Positions 46,783-56,463 of a stretch of DNA of 64,000 nt are shown piece after piece. The stretch's first letter is position 1. Each line of letters starts with the position of its first letter. Both the position numbers and the translations under genes were made by a program. The notes below the pieces were generated by a model. The model saw only the letters and a program-made list of their open reading frames with translations. It was not told where the DNA came from and did not search any database. Where the stretch lies: positions 1 through 64,000 of the forward strand of contig NZ_KE383959.1 of NCBI RefSeq assembly GCF_000422925.1, in the 5' to 3' direction. The DNA is from Paludibacterium yongneupense DSM 18731 (GTDB lineage: Bacteria; Pseudomonadota; Gammaproteobacteria; Burkholderiales; Chromobacteriaceae).

Positions 46783-46958
46783 GCCAGTACCAACAAGTGC
46801 AAACACGAATAATTTGCATTTATACCTTATCCTGCAGAGTTTACCATCCCGCACTTCACCCTGCTTGATCCGTGTCAAACCCGCAGAGCAGGCTGGCGCA
46901 GCGGCAGGCGCAGCAGGTAGAATCGGACTATTTACCCAAATCTACGGAACCTCACGCA

Positions 46959-47528
46959 ATGAGCATCAAGTCCGACAAGTGGATCCGCCGCATGGCCGCC
47001 TCAGATAACATGATCGAGCCGTTCGAGCCGGAGCAGATCAAAGTGGTCGATGGACAGAAGGTCATCTCGTTCGGCACGTCCAGCTACGGCTACGATATTC
47101 GCTGCGCCGACGAGTTCAAGGTCTTCACCAATATCAATAGCACGATCGTCGACCCGAAAAATTTCGACCCGCAATCGTTTGTCGAAGTCTCCGGCAAGGG
47201 CTTCTGCCTGATCCCGCCGAATTCGTTCGCACTGGCGCGCACTGTCGAGTACTTCCGCATCCCGCGCAATGTGCTGACGGTATGCCTCGGAAAATCGACC
47301 TATGCCCGCTGCGGCATCATCGTCAACGTCACGCCGTTCGAACCGGAATGGGAAGGCTATGTGACCCTGGAGTTCTCCAACACCACGCCGCTGCCGGCCA
47401 AGATCTACGCCAACGAAGGCGTCGCCCAGGTCCTGTTCTTCGAATCCGATGAGGAATGCGAAGTCTCGTATCGCGACCGCGCCGGCAAATACATGGGTCA
47501 GAGCGGCGTCACCCTGCCCCGCCCCTGA
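46959..47528 (+). CDS. dcd: dCTP deaminase
   Basis: Homotrimeric enzyme that makes dUTP from dCTP for thymidylate synthesis. The 189-residue sequence starts [13 protein letters not shown] and contains [29 protein letters not shown] and the active-site [12 protein letters not shown] with its Glu (about 133-144). It also has the C-terminal [21 protein letters not shown] 46959 is preferred; GGAAC 10 nt upstream is a weak site. It diverges from feoAB. Confidence 0.97.
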   Translation: MSIKSDKWIRRMAASDNMIEPFEPEQIKVVDGQKVISFGTSSYGYDIRCADEFKVFTNINSTIVDPKNFDPQSFVEVSGKGFCLIPPNSFALARTVEYFRIPRNVLTVCLGKSTYARCGIIVNVTPFEPEWEGYVTLEFSNTTPLPAKIYANEGVAQVLFFESDEECEVSYRDRAGKYMGQSGVTLPRP

Positions 47529-47819
47529 GGTCCGCCTTTTCGGCCGCACCCAACCCGCCACGTGGGTTGGGACCGACACTTCGGTATTATTTTCTTGTTT
47601 CAAAACAAGGAATTCTCGCAATTTCCCGACAGTAAGCTAGGATAAACTAGGGCTGCGGAGTTGCACATCCCGGCAACCACAGCCCTGGCACAGCAAGCTT
47701 CTTGTTGGGGCGTCGCGGTTCCCCCTTGCCGCTTCGCCCCTTTTTTTGGCCGTCGATCTGGTACGCTCGCCCGCCAATCATTGGTGTACAATGAAATTTT
47801 TTACAATCGACCTTGTGCC

Positions 47820-48308
47820 ATGCCTGTCTCTCTCTACGATTTCGAGGCCCTGAGCCTGCAAGGACGCCCGATCCGCTTCGACGAACTGCGCGGCAAAGTC
47901 GTGCTCATCGTCAATACCGCCAGCCGCTGCGGCTTCACCGGTCAATACGAAGGGCTGCAAGCCCTGCACCGCCGCTACGCGGAGCGTGGCCTGGTCATCA
48001 TCGGCTTTCCCTGCAACCAGTTCGGGCGCCAGGAACCCGGCACCGACACCGAGATCGAGGGTTTCTGCCGGAGCAACTACGGCGTAGACTTCGCACTCGG
48101 CGCCAAAGTCGACGTCAACGGGGCCGGGGCACACCCCTTGTGGCGTTATCTGCAAACCGCGCGCCCCGGCCTGTTCGGCATCCAGCGCATCAAATGGAAT
48201 TTCACCAAATTTCTGATCGACCGCAATGGCGTCATCGTCTGCCGCACTGCCCCCTGGGTGGCGCCGCACAAGCTGGCGCCGCGCATAGAACGCTTACTCG
48301 ATAATTGA
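47820..48308 (+). CDS. Glutathione peroxidase-family protein
   Basis: Thiol peroxidase that reduces peroxides with glutathione or thioredoxin. The catalytic tetrad is visible: Cys in NTASRCGFTGQYEG (about 31-44), Gln in FPCNQFG (near 66-72), and Trp/Asn in IKWNFTKFLIDRNG (about 125-138). The active residue is Cys, not Sec. It has 162 residues and no signal peptide, so it is cytoplasmic. It is followed 12 nt later by an OhrR-like regulator, with which it probably forms a peroxide-stress unit. Confidence 0.92.
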   Translation: MPVSLYDFEALSLQGRPIRFDELRGKVVLIVNTASRCGFTGQYEGLQALHRRYAERGLVIIGFPCNQFGRQEPGTDTEIEGFCRSNYGVDFALGAKVDVNGAGAHPLWRYLQTARPGLFGIQRIKWNFTKFLIDRNGVIVCRTAPWVAPHKLAPRIERLLDN

Positions 48309-48320
48309 ACGGCATCACCC

Positions 48321-48746
48321 ATGAACGATTACCTGCAACTCGACCAACAACTCTGCTTTGCGCTCTATGCCGCCAGCCGCGCCATGACGCAGGCCTACCA
48401 GCCTCTGCTGGGGCCTTTGGAACTGACCTACCCGCAATACCTGGTCATGCTGGTGCTATGGGAGCACGACGGGCTGAACGTCAAGGAATTGGGCGAACGC
48501 CTGTTACTGGATTCCGGAACGCTGACCCCGCTTCTCAAGCGCCTGGAAACGGCTGGGCTGATAGAACGCCGCCGTTCGCAACAAGACGAGCGCCAGGTGT
48601 GTATCCGCCTTACCGACGACGGTCGCGAGCGGCGAGAGATGGCCCGCTCCATCCCGCTGGCCATGGCCGCGCGAATCGGCTGCGAAACGCAGGATATCGC
48701 CGGCTTGCGCGAAACCTTGATGCAGCTGATAGCACGACTCCGCTGA
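48321..48746 (+). CDS. ohrR: MarR-family regulator, OhrR-like
   Basis: Redox-sensing repressor of organic-hydroperoxide genes. The 141-residue protein carries the sensing Cys near the N-terminus (LDQQLCFALYAASRAM, Cys12). A winged-helix core follows: LNVKELGERLLLDSGTLTPL, KRLETAGLIERRR and DERQVCIRLTD. A second Cys near 124 may let it act as a two-Cys type. The linked gene is a peroxidase and not the usual ohr; the pairing suggests it controls that gene. Confidence 0.8.
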   Translation: MNDYLQLDQQLCFALYAASRAMTQAYQPLLGPLELTYPQYLVMLVLWEHDGLNVKELGERLLLDSGTLTPLLKRLETAGLIERRRSQQDERQVCIRLTDDGRERREMARSIPLAMAARIGCETQDIAGLRETLMQLIARLR

Positions 48747-48749
48747 GGC

Positions 48750-48781
48750 AAAAAAACGGCGAGCAGACGCTCGCCGTTTTA
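48750..48781. terminator. Bidirectional terminator after the ohrR-like gene
   Basis: ACGGCGAGC-AGAC-GCTCGCCGT stem with A/T-tracts on both sides. It serves the plus-strand ohrR-like gene and the convergent minus-strand gene at 48804-49097. Confidence 0.85.
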
Positions 48782-48803
48782 TCGTACCCCCCACACCTCC
48801 TGC

Positions 48804-49097
48804 TTAACTGCAGCTCCCTGACTCGCCGATAGCCCGGCGCGCTTCAAGCGCCAGCAATGCCAGATCGTCGTCCAGACACTCATGCAAATCCTGCAACGAG
48901 GCGACCAGCAAGGCCGAGGCCAGTTGCTGCGGCTCGCAGCCGAAGACTTCAGACAAAGCGCGCAATTCATGGCAGGTGTGCAAGTCGATAGGAGTATGCA
49001 CCACATGATGCGCACTCTCCCGCAACAATGCTACCGTCACCAGTTGATCGCGGCCGGCCTCGAGTTCGGACAACAAGCTTTTCAGTGCATTTCCCAT
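48804..49097 (-). CDS. Hypothetical 97-residue helical protein
   Basis: I do not recognise this protein. Its sequence, MGNALKSLLSELEAGRDQLV, and later segments such as VFGCEPQQLASALLVASLQD and ALEARRAIGESG suggest an all-helical cytosolic fold, Leu- and Ala-rich, with two conserved-looking Cys residues. ATG 49097 has AAGGAGG 7 nt upstream, a strong site. It is isolated between two terminator regions. Confidence 0.6.
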   Translation of the reverse strand: MGNALKSLLSELEAGRDQLVTVALLRESAHHVVHTPIDLHTCHELRALSEVFGCEPQQLASALLVASLQDLHECLDDDLALLALEARRAIGESGSCS

Positions 49098-49214
49098 GGA
49101 CGTCCTCCTTGAGTTCCTTCTTCTGCCCTCTCTAGCAAGGATAGACAGCCGCACCGGCTCATGCGGAAAAATATCGCCCGCGCTTGATCGCCGACACGAG
49201 AAAAAAGGAGGACT

Positions 49215-49616
49215 TCAGCCGTCGACGTCACCGTCGAGGTAATACCAGCGCCCGCCTTCGCGCACGAAGCGGCTGGTCTCACTCAGCCGGCAGGCACGCC
49301 CTCCGGCCTTGTAGCGGGCAACGAAGCGAACCGTGCCCGCGCTATCGTTTTCGCCGCCGGCTTCGCGCGAGAGCACAGTCAGTTCCAGCCATTTCACCGC
49401 CGCCCCTTCCTCGGCCAGTCCCAGGGCGGTCGGACGGGTGCTGGCATGCCAACTGGCCAGCAGATAGGCCTCGTCCGCACGCGTATAGGCGGTGTAGCGC
49501 GAACGCATCAGCGCCTCGGCCGTCGGCGCCGGGACACCTGACGCGAGATAGCGGCCGCAACACTGCTCGTAGGACGGCCCCAGGCCGCACGGGCACGCCA
49601 GTGCGGCTTTTTTCAT
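49215..49616 (-). CDS. YchJ-family SEC-C motif protein
   Basis: A 133-residue member of the UPF0225/YchJ family, of unknown function. The N-terminal SEC-C zinc motif is ACPCGLGPSYEQCCGRY (residues 8-24), and the second conserved block is PTAEALMRSRYTAYTRADEAYLL; WLELTV, then a WYYLDGD terminal block, complete the NTF2-like domain. Only the N-terminal SEC-C copy is present. It overlaps the upstream lipoprotein gene by four bases (ATGA), so the two are co-translated. Confidence 0.92.
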   Translation of the reverse strand: MKKAALACPCGLGPSYEQCCGRYLASGVPAPTAEALMRSRYTAYTRADEAYLLASWHASTRPTALGLAEEGAAVKWLELTVLSREAGGENDSAGTVRFVARYKAGGRACRLSETSRFVREGGRWYYLDGDVDG

Positions 49617-50062
49617 TTCCGGTTTTCCAGAACGGGCATCCCGTAGACATTCAACAAAAAATTGGTGAACGCAGGATCGGCCGGCTTGCGCGACATCGCG
49701 GGCCAGCGCCGTTGCAGGTCCCGCAACCGGGCTTGCATCCGGGCCTGGGCAGCTTCGGACGTCATACTGCCGGCGTCGCGGGCAATGGCCAGCGCGCGAT
49801 AGGTGGCAAATGAGGCATCGTCGACCGCATTCGCGCCGACCAGCCGCAAACGAAAAATATTCAACTCGTCCGCGGCCTCGAGCCGGTTCAGGCGCCCCTC
49901 TTTGACCTGGTCAGCCAGACGATTGGCTTCCTTCAGCAACTGCGTGCTTTTCGGCAACGGCTGTGCCACGCTGCGGGTCGGCGAGTCCGCGGCGGACGGG
50001 GGGGGACGATTGCCGGCGCAGGCGCACAAGGCCAGCAACAAAACAAGGGACAGGAGTCTCAT
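49613..50062 (-). CDS. Small lipoprotein of unknown function
   Basis: A 149-residue protein with a lipoprotein signal peptide: MRLLSLVLLLALCACAGNRP with lipobox LALC and Cys13 or LCAC with Cys15 (both are possible). After a Pro/Ser-rich linker a mainly helical domain follows (about 40-149). The residues following the Cys do not include Asp at +2, so outer-membrane sorting is likely. Its stop overlaps the start of ychJ. No conserved family was recognised. Confidence 0.75.
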   Translation of the reverse strand: MRLLSLVLLLALCACAGNRPPPSAADSPTRSVAQPLPKSTQLLKEANRLADQVKEGRLNRLEAADELNIFRLRLVGANAVDDASFATYRALAIARDAGSMTSEAAQARMQARLRDLQRRWPAMSRKPADPAFTNFLLNVYGMPVLENRK

Positions 50063-50140
50063 GGCCAGATGTAATCACAAACGGCCGCGTGCGGTCAAAC
50101 GCGACAGCGGCGCCGGACCGGCATGGCCCGAGCACACGCA

Positions 50141-50183
50141 AAAACGGCGCAACAACGAAAGCATCGCTTTCGGTTGTTGCGCC
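50141..50183 (-). terminator. Terminator downstream of cysK
   Basis: On the minus strand GGCGCAACAACCGAAAGC and GCTTTCGTTGTTGCGCC form a long stem with one bulge, followed by five T. It closes the cysK unit. Confidence 0.9.
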
Positions 50184-50199
50184 GTGGCGCGCGAACCGC

Positions 50200-51132
50200 T
50201 CAAGCCAGGTGTTCGTACAGGGCGGTAGACAGATAGCGCTCGCCGAACGACGGGATGATGACGACGATCAGCTTGCCAGCGTTTTCCGGACGGTTCGCGA
50301 GCTGCAGCGCTGCCCAGATCGCGGCGCCGGAAGAAATGCCGACCAGCAGCCCTTCGCGCGTGGCAACCGCGCGTGCGGTTTCGAACGCGGCATCGTTGGG
50401 AACGCGGATGATTTCATCGTAGATCTCGGTGTTCAGCACCGGCGGCACGAAGCCGGCGCCAATGCCCTGGATCGGGTGCGGCCCCTTCGCTCCACCGGAC
50501 AGCACCGGCGAAGCATCGGGTTCGACCGCCACGATCTTGACGCCGGGCTTGCGCGCCTTTAGAACCTCGCCCACGCCGGTGATGGTGCCGCCGGTACCGA
50601 CGCCGGAAACGAAGATATCGACCTTACCCTCGGTGTCGTCCCATATCTCTTCCGCCGTCGTCGCACGGTGAATGGCCGGATTGGCCGGATTCTCGAATTG
50701 TTGCGGCAAGAAATACTTGTCGGGATCGGAGGCCGCGAGCTCGCGCGCCTTGGCGATCGCACCGCCCATGCCTTCCGGCCCCGGGGTCAGCACCAGCTCG
50801 GCGCCATAGGCGCGCAGCAGAATGCGGCGCTCGCGGCTCATCGATTCCGGCATGGTGATGACGAGCTTGTAGCCGCGCGCCGCACACACCATCGCCAGCC
50901 CGATCCCGGTATTCCCCGACGTCGGCTCGACGATGATGGTGTCGGGGCCGATTTTACCGGCCTTTTCCGCCGCCTCTATCATGGAAATAGCGATGCGGTC
51001 CTTCACGCTATGCGCCGGATTGTAAAACTCCAGCTTGGCCACCACGGTGGCAGCGGCGCCTTCGGTTACGCGGTTGAGACGAACGAGCGGGGTATTACCA
51101 ATCAGATCGGTGACGCTATTTGCGATAGGCAT
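50200..51132 (-). CDS. cysK: Cysteine synthase A
   Basis: PLP enzyme that makes cysteine from O-acetylserine and sulfide. The Schiff-base Lys is in [11 protein letters not shown] (near residue 42), the substrate loop is PTSGNTGIG (about 67), and the phosphate cradle [10 protein letters not shown]-like sequence is [15 protein letters not shown] (about 175). The 310-residue length and the ending [14 protein letters not shown] fit CysK over CysM. ATG 51132 with GGAG 9 nt upstream is chosen; ATG 51147 is the alternative. It is a single-gene unit with its own terminator. Confidence 0.96.
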   Translation of the reverse strand: MPIANSVTDLIGNTPLVRLNRVTEGAAATVVAKLEFYNPAHSVKDRIAISMIEAAEKAGKIGPDTIIVEPTSGNTGIGLAMVCAARGYKLVITMPESMSRERRILLRAYGAELVLTPGPEGMGGAIAKARELAASDPDKYFLPQQFENPANPAIHRATTAEEIWDDTEGKVDIFVSGVGTGGTITGVGEVLKARKPGVKIVAVEPDASPVLSGGAKGPHPIQGIGAGFVPPVLNTEIYDEIIRVPNDAAFETARAVATREGLLVGISSGAAIWAALQLANRPENAGKLIVVIIPSFGERYLSTALYEHLA

Positions 51133-51394
51133 GGGCTTATTCTCCATAAAGAGTAAATGCGTACGGCGTTATTTCTCCCAATAATATAGAGACAATGCGG
51201 CACTCTCCAATATTGTTTGCTTATAAGCATCAAACCGACAGTGATCGTTGGGACGGAAACACGGAACACGCAACAGACGCGCCGGGGGCGGCAGAGGGAG
51301 CAGGCGGCATGCAGGGCGCAGGCAGCAGACGCTGCCCCATGCATGCCGCCCGTCCGCGGGCACAGGGTGCCGCGAACGTGAATGGCGGGTGGAC

Positions 51395-51850
51395 TTACTC
51401 CTGCGCCTGCCCGGCTTCGATGCCGGACTCGACGCTGCCGCTGGCTCCGTTATCGGTATCGGCCGTCGTTTCGACAAGCGCCGTAGCAGCCTTTACTTGC
51501 TGCGGTCTGGCAACCGCCTGCAATTCCGCGGATTTCTTTTCCTCAGCCGAGACTTCCCCCGCCGGTTTACCGGCGAGATCGAAGCGGCGGCCACCGCGGG
51601 ACAACGATTTGATATAACGCGGTTTGCGACAGTGGTTGGCAACCACGCGCGAAATCAGGACCGGATCGAATTGAGGCAAGGCGGCGATCAGGCTCTGATG
51701 GATACCGAGCGCAAGGGGGCGAAATTGCCGGAACACATCGAACTTGTTGTAGATGTGTTCAGCAATCATCTCCGTCTGTTTTTTCTTGCTGAGACTTTGC
51801 ACAGCAGACTTAAGAGCGGCGCCCAATGCCGTTTCAGTTTGTGGCTTCAT
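51395..51850 (-). CDS. proQ: ProQ/FinO-domain RNA chaperone
   Basis: RNA-binding protein that stabilises small RNAs and mRNA 3' ends. The FinO fold occupies about residues 1-95: FRPLALGIHQSLIAALPQFD, then VVANHCRKPRYIKSLSRGGRRFDLAG with the conserved Arg/Tyr surface. A shorter low-complexity Ala/Glu tail follows. At 151 residues it is minimal, like Neisseria ProQ, lacking the second (Tudor) domain of E. coli ProQ. ATG 51850 is preferred; a TTG 9 nt upstream could also start it. Together with hfq this gives the genome both major sRNA chaperones. Confidence 0.88.
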   Translation of the reverse strand: MKPQTETALGAALKSAVQSLSKKKQTEMIAEHIYNKFDVFRQFRPLALGIHQSLIAALPQFDPVLISRVVANHCRKPRYIKSLSRGGRRFDLAGKPAGEVSAEEKKSAELQAVARPQQVKAATALVETTADTDNGASGSVESGIEAGQAQE

Positions 51851-52155
51851 GAACTTCAATCTAGTCGGTTAACGCACCGGGCGGCGAACCGCCCGTCTGA
51901 GTCCTGCACTTCGCATACTCAACCCTAAACACGACGCCGCTCCCGCTCTTTGCTGAATGGCACCGCACAGACCGCGTATCTTATTCTAAAACGCGCGAAA
52001 AAGCGAAACGAGCGCGGCAATCACGCAGCGCAAGGGATACAAAAATCGCCACGCCGCGAGTCAAAACCAGGATGGAGGTATTTCCCACCCGGGTGTCAAA
52101 CAGCAAATCATATTCAGATGACATCTGTCTACTGGTACAAATACTAGCCCTGCGC
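51851..52155. other. 305-bp gap between proQ and a chemoreceptor gene
   Basis: The gap contains GGGCGG-CGAA-CCGCCC (51877-51892), a stable hairpin without a T-run on either strand. I see no gene in it. Confidence 0.5.
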
Positions 52156-53763
52156 TCAGACCTTGAAGCGCGAAACCGACTGCAGCAGTCGCTGTGCCAG
52201 GGAGTCGACGGTATGGGCCGCCTCGTCGGCCAGTTTGACCGAGCGCTGCGTTTCATCGACCACCGTGGCCACCTGCTCGACACTGCTGGCGATACTGGTG
52301 CCGGCCTGGCTCTGTTCGGACATCGCTTGCGCCACCATGGCAATGCGCGACAAGTTGTCCTCCACCGAGCGGTTGATGCTACGCAGCGCATCAGCCGCGC
52401 TGTCAGCCTGCGCAACGCCCTGTTCGACGGCGGGTCCGATCCGTTCCATCCGTTCCGACACCTGCCCGGTCTCGTCGACCACGGCGCCGATGATGCTCGT
52501 GATCTCACCGGTAGCCTGCGCCGTGCGCTCCGCGAGCTTGCGCACCTCGTCCGCCACCACGGCAAAGCCGCGGCCGAGCTCACCCGCCCGTGCAGCCTCG
52601 ATCGCAGCGTTCAGCGCCAGCAAATTGGTCTGATCGGCAATATCGCGGATCGTGTTTGCGATGCCGCTGATATTGCGGGTACGCTCGGCCAACGAACCCA
52701 CCAGCGTGGCGGTATCGCCGACGCGGGCAAATATCGCCTGTATGCTGGCAGCGGCCTGTTGAGCCACGACCAAGCCATCGCCGGACAAGGCGACGACTTC
52801 GCGCGATGAGTGCTCGTTTTCGCGTGCATTGTCCGATACATGGTCGATGCTGACCGAGAGCTGCTCGATGGCCGCCGCCGCCGAAGCGGTGGAACTGCTG
52901 GCATTGCCGGAGATCTGATCCAGCGACTTCATCTGCGTGGTCAGGCCGGTGGCGGTGCCCTGCAGCGAGCCGGCAGCCTGGTCGATTTCGGCGACGAGCA
53001 GGCGCAGGCCGTCACGCATCCGCCCCATCGCGCCGAGCAGGCTGTACTCGGGGCCGTCGTTGATCACCTCGCAGGACAAGTCGCCGCTGGCGATACGCTC
53101 CATCACTCCTGCAGCGTAGGCGGGTTCGCCACCCAGCGTGGCCACCACCTGGCGCGACATGATGAGCGCCATCCCGCCAACGGCGAGCAAGGTCAGGAAG
53201 CCCGCGATGAGCAGCACGCTCGCCCCGTGCCAGAACACGACGTTGACATCGTCGATGAACACCCCGGTGCCGATGATCCAGCCCCACTGTTCGAAGCGAT
53301 AGACCCCGTTCAGGCGTTGCCGCGGTTCGGCATTGGGCACCGGTGCGGTCACCTCCACAAACGCGTATTTCGACGTTTGCAAACCCTGCTTGTAAGCCTC
53401 GACCACGGTACGCCCGTCCGGCAGGCGGCCTCCATCGTCGAGTTTGCCCAGACGGCTCTTGGTGCGATGTACTATCAGTACGCCTTCCGCATCGCGCCCG
53501 ATAAAGTAATTATCGCTGCCCGTCATTTGCAGCAGGGTCTGCACCGCAGCGCGTTGTGCCGATGCCCGGTCGAGCGCGCCTGATTGCTCCAGCTTGGAAT
53601 AATGGTTGAGGATGCTTTCCGAAAGTCCAAGCTGGTTCACGATCTGCTCGTGCTTCTGATCCATCAGCGCCTGATGTTGCAATCCCAAAGCCACCGCCAT
53701 TACCAGCACGGTACCGAGAAAGCACAGCAACGTCATGATGATCAGGCGCGTTCTTACCCGCAT
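52156..53763 (-). CDS. Methyl-accepting chemotaxis protein with single Cache sensor (copy 1)
   Basis: Inner-membrane chemoreceptor of 535 residues. TM1 at about 8-30 precedes an sCache_2-type periplasmic domain (about 30-190), with [20 protein letters not shown] and [19 protein letters not shown], a family hallmark. TM2 (about 185-205) is followed by HAMP and the signalling domain, whose tip [20 protein letters not shown] is intact. ATG 53763 is preferred because AAAGGG lies 8 nt upstream; the frame is open to 53781. It resembles the receptor at 56464-58077 in layout. No CheW-type genes are nearby. Confidence 0.9.
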   Translation of the reverse strand: MRVRTRLIIMTLLCFLGTVLVMAVALGLQHQALMDQKHEQIVNQLGLSESILNHYSKLEQSGALDRASAQRAAVQTLLQMTGSDNYFIGRDAEGVLIVHRTKSRLGKLDDGGRLPDGRTVVEAYKQGLQTSKYAFVEVTAPVPNAEPRQRLNGVYRFEQWGWIIGTGVFIDDVNVVFWHGASVLLIAGFLTLLAVGGMALIMSRQVVATLGGEPAYAAGVMERIASGDLSCEVINDGPEYSLLGAMGRMRDGLRLLVAEIDQAAGSLQGTATGLTTQMKSLDQISGNASSSTASAAAAIEQLSVSIDHVSDNARENEHSSREVVALSGDGLVVAQQAAASIQAIFARVGDTATLVGSLAERTRNISGIANTIRDIADQTNLLALNAAIEAARAGELGRGFAVVADEVRKLAERTAQATGEITSIIGAVVDETGQVSERMERIGPAVEQGVAQADSAADALRSINRSVEDNLSRIAMVAQAMSEQSQAGTSIASSVEQVATVVDETQRSVKLADEAAHTVDSLAQRLLQSVSRFKV

Positions 53764-53896
53764 GCGAAAGCCCTTTATCACAAAGAAACGTTAACAAATG
53801 CGTGACGCTACCGTAACTTTCCTGCCATGTGACGAAGTTTTTATGTTCTTTATATTAAATCGCCCCACCTTTCACAATATCTATTGTTGCTATGAA

Positions 53897-54925
53897 TCAC
53901 TCTACGCGGTTTCGGCCCGCGGCCTTGGCCCGATACATGGCCCGGTCCGCGGCGGCAAGCAAGTCATCGAGTTGCCGGTGGTCGCCGCCGGGGCGGCAAC
54001 TGCCCACGCCTATGCTCATCGTGGCCGCAATGTGCTGTCCGTCGAAGGCGACCGTTTCGGCTCCGACCTCGGCACAGACTCTTGCCGCGATCTGCCGCGC
54101 CTCCTCCTGTTCCGTGTCCGGCAGGACGATGAGCAACTCTTCGCCACCGTAACGACCGAGCGAATCATGCGCTCTCAACACACGGCGGATGCGTTGACAG
54201 CAATCCACCAGTACCGCATCTCCACCCGCGTGGCCAAAGTGGTCGTTGATCGTTTTGAAATGGTCGAAATCGCACATGAGAACGGCAAGAGCGCCATCGC
54301 TGCGCTGCAGGCGCGAGTACTCGCGCTGCAGGATGCTCATGACCGCCTGCCGGTTCCAGGCATTGAGCAGAGGGTCGATCAGACTGGCGTGTTTGGCGCG
54401 ATCGAGTTCGGCCAGCATTTGACGCTGAACTTCGCTCAACTGGTGCGCTCGGTAGACGGTTTCCAGCCAGTGTCCGAGGTCGTGCAGCGCCAGTTCGTCG
54501 CGACTGCTGAATTCGCGGGCAACCGTATCGAACAGGCATAGCGTGCCGAGCACATGCCCTTCTGCATTACGGATAGGACGACCGGCGTAGAAACGCAGGT
54601 GAGGCGGCCCGAGTACCAAAGGATTGGACGCGAAGCGAGGGTCGAGCGTAGCGTCTTGAACAACGGTTATCCGCTCGCTATGGATAGCGTGAGCGCAAAA
54701 CGTCATGTGCCGGGTGAACTTTCGACGTGTAAGGCCAATGCACGACCTCGCCCACAAGGTGTCGCTATCCAGTAGCGAAGCCATCACGATGGGCGCCGCA
54801 AACAGACGCTGGGCGGTTCGCGTCACGCGATCGAAAGCCTCATCGTCCGGCGTGCCAAGCAGCTGCATCCGACGCAATGATTCGACACGTTCATCGTCAT
54901 TGACCGGCAACAGCGGCACAATCAT
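53897..54925 (-). CDS. Diguanylate cyclase with GAF domain
   Basis: Synthesises cyclic di-GMP from two GTP. The N-terminal GAF-type sensor (about 20-165) contains RPIRNAEGHVLGTLCLFD (about 115-132). The GGDEF domain (about 175-342) has the active-site GGEEL in SLGRYGGEELLIVLPD. Five residues before it is RAHD, an RxxD inhibitory site, so the enzyme may be product-inhibited. LMCDFDHFKTINDHFGHAGGD is the metal-binding region. It is soluble, with no membrane helix. Confidence 0.93.
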   Translation of the reverse strand: MIVPLLPVNDDERVESLRRMQLLGTPDDEAFDRVTRTAQRLFAAPIVMASLLDSDTLWARSCIGLTRRKFTRHMTFCAHAIHSERITVVQDATLDPRFASNPLVLGPPHLRFYAGRPIRNAEGHVLGTLCLFDTVAREFSSRDELALHDLGHWLETVYRAHQLSEVQRQMLAELDRAKHASLIDPLLNAWNRQAVMSILQREYSRLQRSDGALAVLMCDFDHFKTINDHFGHAGGDAVLVDCCQRIRRVLRAHDSLGRYGGEELLIVLPDTEQEEARQIAARVCAEVGAETVAFDGQHIAATMSIGVGSCRPGGDHRQLDDLLAAADRAMYRAKAAGRNRVE

Positions 54926-55260
54926 GACCCAGCCCCAAGCGATTCAATCGTCATGCGCGCCACTCACTCGAACGAGAGATTAGAGAGGCCACGTTTTACT
55001 GATATTCACATCGTAAAACATTGATTCCAATTAAACCGCTGCCTAATTCCCACTATCCAACAGCCAGGTCACCGCATTATTCCCACACGTCATGCAAATA
55101 AAATTACAAACGTTCATTGAGGATATGCCGTTCCAGCTAGAGCGCATCGTGCGAGCCGGACCGTTTCACCCGCAACGGAAGGCGCGACCGGCCCATGAAC
55201 CGTCATCCCTGCCGCCTCGCAGCGACTCGGTGTGCGTGGTATTGAAGAAAAGGGGCTGCC
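54926..55260. other. 335-bp gap upstream of the diguanylate cyclase
   Basis: It holds the promoter region of the GGDEF gene, which is transcribed away from this gap on the minus strand. The part near 54980-55090 is AT-rich. A short plus-strand open frame (55092 onward) runs into the antisense of the next gene and is not convincing. I see no other feature. Confidence 0.4.
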
Positions 55261-56295
55261 TCATGTCGCCTTGCGCATACGCAGGACAACATGATAAAGG
55301 GGACCGCTGGCCGGCGTTTCGACCAGGGTTCGGATTTCCGCATCGATCACCCACCCGGCCCGCAGGATAGTCCGCAAATTATACGTTTCTCCGGCAATCA
55401 GGTCGCAGCGGTAGGCCAGGCTGACGATGGATTCGCCAGAAGGCAAGGCCGTCTGTCCGGAATCGCAGTGCATGATCGTGTCTTTGCGCGAGCGGCGCAA
55501 AATGGCGTCGGCTTTATCCGAGCGAGCCTTCGCCTCGTTTTTCTGCTGCTCGAGCGCGGCTTCGCGCAGCGCAGCCAGCTTCAGCTTTTCCTTGACCGCA
55601 AGTTCTGCGCTGCTTGCCCGTCCCCCTGAAAACCGCGCCGCAATGCGTCCGTATTCTTCATCGCGGATCTGCGCGGCGACACCCAGAACCAACTCCTTGC
55701 TCATCCGGGAAAGAAACAGCAGCTCGTTCTCATTGCGCATCAACGCAGGATTGCCCGCAAGACCATTCGCATCGAAATTGAGCGAACGCAATTGCTCGTT
55801 GCCGGTTTCCGGATCTTTGCAGTTGAACTTGAGCTGCAACACGGGCAGGCACCGGCTCTCCCCCTGTCCGCCGCCAAAATCGCACGTCCGCAACGGGCTG
55901 GCATTATCGCTGCCTGACAACAACATTCCGCTACGGGTCAACGCTTCGTAATCGCGGACGCCCCGGTTGATGGGATCGAGCCCGGAAAAACGCAAAACCA
56001 TCAATTCATCCAGCGGGTAGTAACTACCGCTGCCAAATACATGCGCCACGCGCCAATAAAGTTTGAATTGATCGGGGCTACCGGCAAATGCCTCCATCAG
56101 GGCGATATTCTTCCCTTTTTTAGGCATCCACGGCACGGCCGTGAATTTGTCGACGACACATGATTCGCCACGGTCGGATATAATTTTCCAATTAGGCGCC
56201 GCCTGCGCAATCGCTAGCAGCGTAGATAAGCCGGAAATAACGAGTGCCTGTCGAAAGCCGATGCCATTGAATCTGCTATAAATTGAAGACAACAT
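55261..56295 (-). CDS. Unrecognised secreted protein with a coiled-coil segment
   Basis: I do not recognise this family. The N-terminus has a signal peptide of about 34 residues (RQALVISGLSTLLAIAQAAP). The mature part contains at least six Cys residues, suggesting disulfide bonds, and a charged helical stretch at about 240-270 (ELAVKEKLKLAALREAALEQ, QKNEAKARSDKADAILRR) resembles a coiled coil. It may be periplasmic or anchored to the cell surface. ATG 56295 is preferred (GGAAAG 6 nt upstream). It lies between two chemoreceptor genes on the same strand. Confidence 0.65.
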   Translation of the reverse strand: MLSSIYSRFNGIGFRQALVISGLSTLLAIAQAAPNWKIISDRGESCVVDKFTAVPWMPKKGKNIALMEAFAGSPDQFKLYWRVAHVFGSGSYYPLDELMVLRFSGLDPINRGVRDYEALTRSGMLLSGSDNASPLRTCDFGGGQGESRCLPVLQLKFNCKDPETGNEQLRSLNFDANGLAGNPALMRNENELLFLSRMSKELVLGVAAQIRDEEYGRIAARFSGGRASSAELAVKEKLKLAALREAALEQQKNEAKARSDKADAILRRSRKDTIMHCDSGQTALPSGESIVSLAYRCDLIAGETYNLRTILRAGWVIDAEIRTLVETPASGPLYHVVLRMRKAT

Positions 56296-56463
56296 TACAC
56301 AGCTTTCCATATCAAATGCATCGTTCCAGGCAATGAAATAACTTGCGATAGTATTTGAACAAAATCGATTAGCTTGTGATATGTATCACTTCCGGGCCGC
56401 GGCGCCAAGAGCGTGGCGAGCCGAAGCAAGAAGAGCAGGGGCGGCGGCTGCCGCCCCACGCTC

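Noticed and set aside
47540-47570. CCCAACCC/GGGTTGGG hairpin after dcd as an intrinsic terminator
   Set aside because: The stem is good but no T-run follows, so it was not listed as a terminator.
47820-48308. Possible selenoprotein in the peroxidase gene
   Set aside because: The catalytic position is a Cys codon and there is no in-frame TGA.
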